Assembly: GCA_025765615.1 (NCBI GenBank)
Contig: JAIVFJ010000040.1
Span: forward strand, 124,001-188,000
Source: Zopfochytrium polystomum
Lineage: Eukaryota > Chytridiomycota > Chytridiomycetes > Chytridiales > Chytridiaceae
Length of the DNA stretch: 64,000 nt
Direction: 5' to 3'
Shown here piece after piece: positions 55,485-64,000 of the stretch. The translations under genes and the position numbers were made by a program. The number at the start of each line of letters is the position of its first letter. The first letter of the stretch is position 1. Under the pieces are notes generated by a model. That model made no database searches and had not been told where the DNA came from. It was given only the letters and a program-made list of their open reading frames with translations.

Positions 55485-57250
55485 ATGCCGTTCCGGCAGA
55501 TCGCCAGCCACTCGCCCGACCTGGGCTACGTGCTCGACGTCGTGGCCTCGCCCGCGCGGACGCTCCTGGCCACGCCGACGGCCGCGGGGGCGCTCCCCGT
55601 CTTTGCGGCCGACACCCTCGTGCCGGCGGTGAACCTCGCGCCGTTCGTCGCACAGCCGGGATCGCACGAGCAGCAGCGGCCGCCGACGTTCAGCGAGGCC
55701 CACTTTGCCGGCGGCGGTGGGCAGGGAGCCGATGGCGCGCTGCTGTGGTGGGCGAGCCACGAGGGCCGGCTGGGGCTATGCGACGCCAGAGCCGGCGGGC
55801 GGCTCGTCATGCATATGGACGGTGAGGCCCGAGTTCCCCTCTAATTCTTGTTCTCTTCTTGTTTTATTTTTATTTTTTGGTTTTTTTGGTTTTTTTCTTT
55901 TTTAAATCGTTTTCTGATTTCTATTTCTTTCCTCACTTCACGCACCTCTCGTCCCGCCACCACACCATGCCCAGTCCAGCTACCGATCCTCTCGTTTTCG
56001 CTGAACGCGTCAAACACTATCGTCGCCGCGGGAACGGAGCAGCCACAGAAAGAGAATGGCGACGACGAGTCGCCGAGGCTACTCTTCTGGTGAGAGCGAG
56101 AGAGAGGGGTCCTGTCTTTTGTTTGGGCAAAAGAGGCGTTCAACAAGCATTTCTGCGCGTGCGGAGGAGGGTTTGGGTTGCTGACCGAGTCTTTTTGGGA
56201 AAAAAAAAAACCACCCCTCTTTGAAGGGACATTCGATCCAGCCCAAGACCGTTAGCTGCTTTCGAGGACTGCCACTCTGACGACATCACCCAGGTAGACC
56301 ACCCCCTTCCTTTGGTGCCCAGGCCTCTCTTCAACGTTGCTTGAAAACACAAAGGTTAACACGGAAACCGCCTGCGTTTTGTTGGCCAGGTCCGATTCCA
56401 CCCAACGAACCCGACCGCCCTCATTACCGGAAGCACGGACGGGTAAGACTGCATACGCACACGGAATCAGCTTCCCCCCATCCCCCCCACCCAAATGCAA
56501 AGCTCCTTCGCGCCTGATGGCTCACCAAAACTTTCACAATCCATACCCAACCCAACCCGGGCCCCCCAGCCTCGTCAACTTCTTCGACATCACGACCCTC
56601 GACGAGGACGACTCCCTGCACCAAGTGATCAAAGCCGACTCGGTGCACAAGGTCGGGTACTTTGGGCCAGCGTGCGAGTACGTGTACTGCCTGACGCACG
56701 TCGAGACGTTTGGGCTGTACACGTTCCCGGACGCGGACCTCGTCAAGCTGTACGGGGACGTGAGGGAGCTCGCGGCGCGGGGCGGGGTCCACTTGGAGTA
56801 CTTGGTGGACGCGCACTATGAGGCCGCGGAGCAGAGGTTGTATCTTTATTCGGGGACGTGGAGGTGAGGTTTTTTTTGTTGTTGTTTTTCTTGATTGTGT
56901 ACATTTTGGGAAGTTGGAGGTGAAAGTGGGACGAATTGCGGGCTAATTGAGATGTTGACCACCCTACCTCCTCCTTCCCCTCCATGGCAGCGGGGACTTG
57001 GCGATTCTAAACGTCGGGCTCGACGGGATGGAGGTCGTTCACACTCTAAACGGGGGACACAGCGAGACCGTGCGAGGAGTGCACTGGGACAAAGCAGTTG
57101 AGTGAAATTTTATTCATTTTATTATATTGTTTGTGGGACCTCCCCCGCACCGTCTAACTCCCACGGGTCCCGTTCGGTCCTAAGGCCTCCAGGGTTGTGA
57201 CGGGCGGCGAGGACGGACGGATCGTGTTGTGGGGCTCTGCAGAGTATTGA
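55485..57250 (+). CDS. WDR89: WD40 protein, WDR89-like
   Basis: Seven exons: 55485-55821, 55975-56089, 56227-56293, 56390-56442, 56570-56863, 56991-57096 and 57185-57250 (345 residues). Repeats spread across exons: ILSFSLNASNTIVAAGTE, LFWDIRSSPRP, the conserved block DDITQVRFHPTNPTALITGSTDGLVNFFDI (split by introns), VGYFGPACEYVYCLTHVETFGLY, GGHSETVRGVHWDK and the final SRVVTGGEDGRIVLWGS. The DDIT/FHP/STDGLVN/FD arrangement matches WDR89, a conserved WD protein of poorly defined role. Length agrees with the family. Unlike the minus-strand WD40 gene, its frame is clean. Confidence 0.85.
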
Positions 57251-57300
57251 GTCGGCTGCACACACAGCCCATGGAGGGAGGGGTGGACGAGGAGGTTGGT

Positions 57301-57553
57301 GTTAGTTTTGGGTCTTTTGGTGCAAGCAGTGTGCAGGAGCTTTGACCTGATGCTGCTCTGCAAGGATGACTTACAGCATTTTGCAAGTGATGGTCCTTGT
57401 AACAGTTTTGTATAAACACAAGACTGATAGAAGCCAAGATCAACCTCCCACCTCCACCACCTTCAGTAGTGTACAACCTCCATCTCCACAGCAGCACAAC
57501 CCATAGACAATCCAGCCCAACAAATTCTTTCATTCAAAACTGTTACCCATCGC
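57301..57553 (-). repeat. Inverted repeat arm 1 (pairs with 63042-63289)
   Basis: The reverse complement of this segment matches 63042-63289 with scattered substitutions and small indels. The shared core is TACAAAACTGTTACAAGGACC and the following sequence. The outer edge begins GTTAGTTTTGGGTC and starts 51 bp after the WDR89-like stop. Confidence 0.85.
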
Positions 57554-57724
57554 AATAACAACCCCCTTGTAAAGAAAACAAGGCTTTGCGGGTAAACCCG
57601 TTTCCTAATTGCAATTAGTGAGAGGGGGGCTAATTTTTTGTCTTTGGTGCCCAATCAAAACATGGCGGAAAAATCGGAAAAGGAAGGAGCTCAACAATGC
57701 ATTGTCTGTCTACCAGATATGTCT

Positions 57725-58164
57725 GTCTATCAGATTGTCCGTCTTCCTCCCTGTCTGTAGGACTGGCAGTCAGTGGGCTGTCTGTCTCTCTGTCTGTCTC
57801 TCTATCTTCTCGCTCTGTCTCTCCCTCTGTCTCTCTGCCTCTGTCTCTCACTCTGTCTCTCTGTCTCTCTTTCTCTGTTTCTCTGCCTGTCTCTCTCTCC
57901 CTCTCCTTCTCTCTCTCTCTCTCCCTGCCTCTCTCCCTGCCTCTCTCCCTCTCTCCCTCTCTCACTCACTGTCTCTGTTTCTCTCTCTCCCTGTCAGTAG
58001 GACTGGCAGTCAATGGGCTGTCTGTCTCTCTGTCTGTCTCTCTATCGCTTCGCTCTTTCTCTCTGTCTCTCTTTCTCTGTTTCTCTCCCTGTCTCTCTGT
58101 CTCTGTCTCTCACTCTGTCTCCATCTCTCTCTCTCTCTCCCTTTCTTTCTCCCTGTTTCTCTCT

Positions 58165-58217
<53 letters not shown>

Positions 58218-58382
58218 CCTCTCCCTCACTCTCTGGGACTGACAGTCAACAGGCTGTTTGTCTCTTTGTCTGTCTCTCCATCTCTTCGCTCTGTCGCTCT
58301 CTCTCTCTCTGCCTCTTTCTCTCTCTCCCTGTCCTGCTTTCTCTCACACACTCTCTCTCCCTGCCACACACACACACACACA

Positions 58383-58419
<37 letters not shown>

Positions 58420-58440
58420 CTTTCGAGCGGGGGGGTTGAG
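57725..58440 (+). repeat. CTGT/CT minisatellite with about 240-bp higher-order unit
   Basis: A core GGACTGGCAGTCAATGGGCT followed by GTCTGTCTCTCTGTCTGTCT recurs at about 57761, 58001 and 58228, each followed by CT-rich filler. Degenerate copies of the core continue at 58925-59110. Confidence 0.8.
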
Positions 58441-61274
58441 GGGGGGGCAGCAGCCCCCCCCACCGGGGGGCTCAGGGGGCGGGAGCCCCCTGACTCAAAA
58501 ACATATTTTCCTCTGTCTCGCTGTCTCCTCCTTATCTCTATCTGTTTCAGTGCCTCTGTCTCTGTTCCTCCCTGCAGTTCTTGGTTACTTTCTCGCTTGG
58601 GGGTGGGGTGATTCTGACCATCTCATTGGAGCCTGGGGGTGGGGCAACTCTGACCATCTCATTGGAGGCAGACCAACCCATCTGATAAGGCAGCTGCAAG
58701 CAACTCGACGCAACCACGGGAAGGGTGTCAGGATAGACAAGTGAGGAGTCTCTTTCTCTCTCTCTATCTCTCTTGATCGATTGAGCGGGGGTGGAGGGGG
58801 GTGGGGAGTCCCCTGACTGAAAAAACAATCCAGCTTCTCTCTCCTCCCTCCCTCCCGACCTCTCTCTCTTGCTCTCTCTCTTTTGCATTTCAATCGTTCT
58901 CTAAAAACTAAAAATGGAATGAAGTCAACAGGCTGTCTGTCTATAAGAGTGGCAGTCAACGGGTTGTCTGTCTATCTCCCTATCTCTGGGAGTGGCAGTC
59001 AATGGGCTGTGTGTCTCAATATCTATCTCTCTGTCTCTTTGCAGTCAACAGGCTGTTGTCTATCTGTCAATCAATGACTGCCTCTTTGTTTGAACTAAAG
59101 TCAACAGGCTGTTTGTGTTTCTCCCTCTGGGTTCTGTGAGCACTTTGGAGCCAGTGCCCAGCTGACTGTTGCATTCAGCAGGCTGTCAGTCTTCCTGTTG
59201 CAGTCAAATGGGTTGCTGCATGAGCAGCCAAAGGCTGCAAGGGCAGCACTCAGTTTGTTGGAGGTTCCAGGTTTGCCAGTGTGGCTGTGGTGAAAGGCTG
59301 CGACTTCTCTCTCTTTCTGTCCCCCTTTGTCTGTCAGTGTGTCAGTGGCTTGGGGCTAACACTCCAAGCTTTGCGGGTCACTCCCCGCTTGGCCTGCCAC
59401 ACAATGTTCATTGTGGCATGCCACTCTCCTTTCAATCCAGGGACAGATTGCCTGTGTGTGGGACAACCAATATCCATTGAAGGCTTTGTCTTTAATCATT
59501 TTTTCTCTTCTTTCTTTCTTTTTTGGCAAAGATTGCTTACAAGTTGACAGGCATCCCCTACTGCTTTGTCGATCCTACGTGGCTGAAGATTGAGACTACT
59601 GGGAAGGGCAGTTACTGCAGTGCGGTTGTTGATAATGTTGGCATGGTGTTGAAGTAACCCCTTGATATAGGCTTTCTAGTGTAAGAAGATTCTGTTTATG
59701 GTGATTGGTTTTTGATTGCTCCCATTTTGCAGAGTTTGTAACATGATTAGGCAAGGCAATTATGGCACAGGAAGTTTTTGCCAGAATCACCAAAAATCAA
59801 ATATTGTTAACTTAGCTTGCAGTGTGGATGATGTGTCAGTCCATCTGACGAAGAAGGATGCAGTGGTCTTCCAGAAGATTGTACTTTCCTGACAACTGTT
59901 TGATTTAGGTGGCTGTTCAACTCCAGCAGTCAGTGCAGTGGTAATGAACTGTGCCATGCAGATTGGCACATAAAATATGCTGTTAAGGTACGTGTTGCTG
60001 ATATCAACTGTGTCAGTGTCCCAGTTGATTCAGGCAGCCATTCAGTGAGATTGATTTGGACAATAGGTGAGTGAGTATTCTGAATATCAATGCAATGATA
60101 CTAAGTGGAGCCCGTAGCCTTGAGCTGTGCATAAAAGCACTCAATGCTGCTGTCTCCACAAAGTTTAACCTTGTAGACCCATTTGTTCCAGATTATGTTG
60201 ACATTGGTGGGTTGTTCAATAACTTCAAAGGCTGTCTGCAAATATATGAGGGTCTGGGCAGGGCGTGCTTGTCAAACACAGTTGGCCTGAATGTGTACAC
60301 TTTGCAGAGTTGTCAGATGGTGGCGACAGCTGACGTGGTTCTGATGGAATTTCGCCTGAAGGTAAGAAGTTTGTGGTGGATTCCAAATTTTAAAGTGTTT
60401 TGCTTTTAGTTCAGATTTTCTAAGATACCCTGCACACAAATGAAAGCACAAGAGAAAACTCTGCACAGGCGAGCCTTCTGCACAATCCTGGTCTGGGCTC
60501 CCCCCCAGTACCCTATGAGGAGAGGCGACCACTCCCCCATACACAGCTTGCCCTCAATGCTTTCCCCCGTGTCTCGCCTGGGCACATCAGGAGAATAACT
60601 GTCTCCTGGTTGGTACTCCTTGCAGAATGGGCTCCCTGCTCAGGACTCCACCCCCTCTGACACAGGTCCAGGCCACACTAGCCTGCAAGCTGGGACTTCA
60701 GTGTTCGTGGGCCTTCGGTTGATTTACATTGCTGGTCTGCCACATCAGTCCGGCCTTCCTCAGTCATGCCTATAGTGCTCCCAATAAGGCAAAGGAAGAA
60801 TCTTAGATGAGAATGGAACTTCAGTAATCTTGCAAGGTTGAGCTTGTTTATAGTTTGCTCTGAAAAAGTGTTTGTGTTGAGTGTCCAATAAAGATAAACA
60901 TTGATACTCCTTGGAACGAGCCAAAAGTTATTTCAAGGAACATTGTGTTTTGTCACAGAAGTTGGTTGGGATAATTCATCAGAGTGATGCAATTGAGGTG
61001 AGGACTCAGGTATGGCTGTGGAATTTCCTGCAATGTGGGACTTGGTGTAGTGTGTAGTATGTCTGTGTGTAAAAGCTGAAGTCAATATGTGTGAGTTAAG
61101 GTCCCTAGCCAGGTCAAGTAAGCCCAGCAATAATAGTGTATTCCATTGTTTGACTCCTGAGTCCAGTTTCATTTGGCTAAAATGGATAGAGCATTTTCCC
61201 AAGCCAGCAGCCCAGCACCAAGAAGACCATGCCAAGTTGGTGCCAATCCATGCTGAGACCACTTTGCAACTCTA

Positions 61275-61369
61275 TGCTGATGATCATCGTTCACTTATTC
61301 CAAGCATCCTCCATCTAATTGACAATACAGTGCTGATGATCATCTTTCACTTATCCCTAGCATCCTCCC
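61275..61369 (+). repeat. Direct duplication of about 38 bp
   Basis: GCTGATGATCATC followed by TTCACTTATYC and AGCATCCTCC occurs at 61275-61312 and again at 61332-61369. Confidence 0.75.
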
Positions 61370-63041
61370 CCCTAAGTGGAAGATGATGTTTGATGTTGCA
61401 CTGGCAAAATGGTTAGAGGATTGTTAAACTACTCAACCAGTCCCTGGTTCTGTCAATGAATGGACAGCAAATTGTCTTTGGCTGAAGTTATGTAAGCAAA
61501 GATAAAGAGAGGCGTAGCCTGATGTAACAGAGTCCAAAGTCATGAGGAAATTGCACAAGGTTGCCATGGTTGTGAGAGTTGGCACTTGCATGACTATTGG
61601 TCATCCCAATCACAAATATGTTTGATAGTGAGAGTTGCAGTGTGGTTGAAAACACTCTGATCTCAAATGGTGGCCATGTCGATGATAATTGTATCAGGGA
61701 ATCCAGAAATTGAACCACTGACTCCATGGGTCAATATGCAATGAAAACACCATATCATTAAATCCTAATTTGTCATGCCCTGTTGAAATGAGTAGCTATT
61801 ATTAAAAGGGCACAGGGGCAGTTGTTAGTGGTGCAGGTCCCCAAAAACTGAAATGCCTGTGTTGATGTTCATGGAATGATGAATCATTCCTGACAGGAGA
61901 CTGCATGGCTGTATGTTGAGAGGATAAAGGCAGTTACTTTGATGCATATCAAAAGAGAAGAGCAAAGCACTTAGCAGATTGATTGTTAGTTGATGGAGCA
62001 AGTTGGTCTTTGAGGACCTCTGCTGTTTGTTCTTCAATTGATATGAAGAAGCAGCTAACCAAGATAGTAACAGTTGGTGTGGTGATTTCTGGTGCAGTAG
62101 TAGTTGAGCCTTTGTCACTTTGATTGGCCAGCTCGATGTGTTGCTTGTCATAGTTGTTTTGTCAAACTTTCCCCATATCCAACAGGCTTTGGCCCAGTGA
62201 GCCAACAAAGATTCAAACAACTTGTTGGAAAGGGCGAATACAATGGAGAGGTTCTCCAGCTGCTGACTTTGCAAAGCTGTCAACTTGATGGTACGCTTCG
62301 GTGATCAGGTAATGAAGGCATCTGAGGTTTCTTTTCGCTTGTCCATGAGGCAGAGGAACCAATTGGAATCTCTGTTCTTGGAATGATCCAGCTCTGATGA
62401 GACAGGTTGCAGTGTCGCTGAGGTCTAGTGGATCAGCCACATCGTTCTGTTGGTTGAGTCAGTAGTCATGTTGTTTTCTCAGGACGATTATGTGTGCCAA
62501 GTTTAAGTATTTCTTTGGATTTTGGGTGTGTTGTGAAGGTGGTGTTGCAGCAGATAAAAAGTTGGATTGTTAGCTTGGTGTGTGTCAGGTAGTGGGGTGG
62601 TTGTCTCCAATTGGGGACAAAAAATCAAAAATTAATGGTGAGGGTTGGAGGTAATCTGGTGACCCTCAATGGAAAAAGGCATCACTTATCACAAAGGAGA
62701 GTGATTTTGGGATGCCACTGGTGACAGTCGTGTTGTCCAGAAGTAGGCCTTTCCAATGATAGCTTGGGATCGGATGGGGGAGGTCTGGAAGGCCAGCAAA
62801 TTGAGGTTGAAGTTGAAAAAGTGGGCTACGACTTTGGAGGCAGTGGATATGATGTAGGAGTGTCGGATTCGAGATCAGAGGGTCCTTTGGAAAGAGGAGA
62901 TTGAGAGCTTTCCATGGTAGTAACGAAATTTCTGTACAATGTCTGTAGTGCCTGTGATCTGTCTGCGAAGTTGGCAGATCTGAAAAGCGTACAACACCTT
63001 CTGCTGATTGGATCAGGCTGGAACCAAGGGGAATGTGATTG

Positions 63042-63289
63042 GGATGGGTAACAGTTTTGTATGAAAGAATCGGCTATGATGGCTGATTGATGGATTGGGC
63101 TGCTGTGGTGTACGCTACTGAAGGTGGTGGTGGTGGGAGGTTGATCTTGGCTTCTGTCAGTCTTGTGTTTGCCTTTATACAAAACTGTTACAAGGACCAT
63201 CACTTGCAAAATGCTGCAAGTCATCATTGCAGAGCAGTATCAAGTCAAAGCTCCTGCACACTGCTTACACCAAAAGACCCATAACTAAC
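63042..63289 (+). repeat. Inverted repeat arm 2 (pairs with 57301-57553)
   Basis: GGATGGGTAACAGTTTTG at the inner end and CCAAAAGACCCATAACTAAC at the outer end match arm 1 in reverse complement. No target duplication is evident outside the arms. Confidence 0.85.
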
Positions 63290-64000
63290 AGTAGCTGCTC
63301 TCATCAGTTGCACCAGTCAGTATAGCCTTCCTTTTAAATATCAAAACTCCAATACTTCCCATTCGAACCCACTTCAGAAACATTGCGGAAGAAAATATAC
63401 GCTTTTGACTAACTCCAGTGGGCCACAAACAGACTTTGTCTGATAAGAAGTGCTTCAAACCACGAAGAGATCACTTAGCAGAATTTGCTGTGTATGACTC
63501 CCCTAACTTCTGGACCTGCTGAAAATGCCACAGTCCACTCATCTCATAAATGCTATATACTTAGTAATATGCTTTATATTCTTTACCAGTTCTACTGCTT
63601 TGCAGCTTCAAACGTATGAAGAAGAGCAAACAATGACAGACAGTCTAATTCTAAAATTTCCATGAATAGTACCCATCACCCGGTGAATGAAAGACAGATT
63701 TGTCTTTATTCAAGGACAGCTGGACCAAGTGGTGTTGCTCAATTAAGAGTACCGCACAGGCCCTGACTGTCCAAGATGGTGACCTGACCAACAGGCAGTA
63801 AGCATACTCTGGTATCACCGAGACAGAGTTCAATGTGAGAACCACAACCTGTTAGGATGAGAAAGAAAGGGATGGAAACCTCTCCCGAGCTGGGCATAAC
63901 CACGCTGACCTGGGGAAATCATACCTCAACTAGCTTGGTCTGGGAACACTGGCCTTGGAGGACTCAAACCCCAGCTTGGCATACACACACTGGTCTGGGG

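Larger units (their letters stand above)
57251..64000. other. Repeat-rich gene desert
   Basis: Base composition shifts to AT-richer DNA without any long protein-like frame. The longest open frames are either CT/CTGT repeat translations (57609-58744) or short and unsupported (e.g. 60071-60409). Identifiable contents are the inverted repeat arms, CTGT minisatellites, G-rich runs near 58428-58500 and small duplications listed separately. tRNA-like A-box words (TGGCTAAAATGG at about 61174, TGGCAAAATGG at about 61402) occur, but no cloverleaf. Confidence 0.6.

Noticed and set aside
57609..58744. Leu/Ser/Cys/Val repeat open frames
   Set aside because: Direct translation of CT and CTGT minisatellites; no start context or domain.
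60071..60409. 112-codon plus-strand frame in the gene desert
   Set aside because: Looks partly protein-like, but no family, no splice partners and no nearby promoter signals; left uncalled.

Overview
The window is nuclear DNA of a eukaryote with compact, intron-rich genes. The gene set points to a fungus, most likely an early-diverging zoosporic (chytrid-like) one. It includes an ADP1-type ABC transporter with an extracellular cysteine-rich region, a Lam/Aster-type GRAM-VASt protein, fungal-type TFIIB, an Aly/Yra1 factor, glutamate 5-kinase and chromodomain Ty3-type retrotransposons. The lineage is inferred from gene families, not proven. Coding DNA is strongly GC-rich. Introns are short, mostly GT-AG, with two GC-AG candidates. 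Homopolymer T/A tracts and (GA)n/(CT)n arrays lie in introns and leaders.

Layout. 1-5.9 kb: on the minus strand, an HxxxDG acyltransferase and a WD40 protein with two frame breaks. 7.3-8.9 kb: a membrane-anchored BAG-like co-chaperone. 9.4 kb: tRNA-Asp(GTC). 10.5-14.0 kb: on the minus strand, an Aly/Yra1 RRM protein and TFIIB. 15.1-22.0 kb: on the plus strand, a 2OG-Fe(II) oxygenase, an alpha/beta hydrolase and a TLDc protein. 22.9-27.2 kb: a 1,316-residue PB1-like/TIR/NACHT/WD40 protein with NLR architecture, the most striking host gene here. 27.5-28.9 kb: an unresolved minus-strand gene or gene remnant. 29.7-33.8 kb: a GRAM-VASt-TM sterol-transfer-type protein. 34.8-38.7 kb: an ABCG half-transporter. 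39.9-41.3 kb: a secreted, extremely acidic protein.

41.96-51.17 kb is a nested retrotransposon pair. Outer element A (minus strand, identical 192-bp LTRs, target duplication atctt) encodes Gag and a complete protease-RT-RNase H-integrase Pol. Element B (plus strand, 283-bp LTRs differing at one base, target duplication gcagg) is inserted in A's gag. B encodes Gag, protease, integrase and chromodomain but has no reverse transcriptase or RNase H. Its primer-binding site is an 11-nt perfect complement of its own RNA 5' end, as in Tf1-type self-priming. The outer LTR ends 116 bp before the start codon of a Qa-SNARE (51.3-53.0 kb). That gene is followed by glutamate 5-kinase (53.6-55.3 kb) and a WDR89-like protein (55.5-57.3 kb).

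From about 57.3 kb to the end the DNA changes character: it is AT-richer, repeat-rich and without a recognisable gene. It holds CTGT/CT minisatellites and a 250-bp inverted repeat whose arms lie about 6 kb apart.

The genes do not form one pathway. They are housekeeping functions (transcription, mRNA export, trafficking, proline synthesis, lipid handling) beside one candidate innate-immune-type receptor and a young transposon nest. Exon coordinates were assigned by eye from splice sites, reading phase and family conservation.
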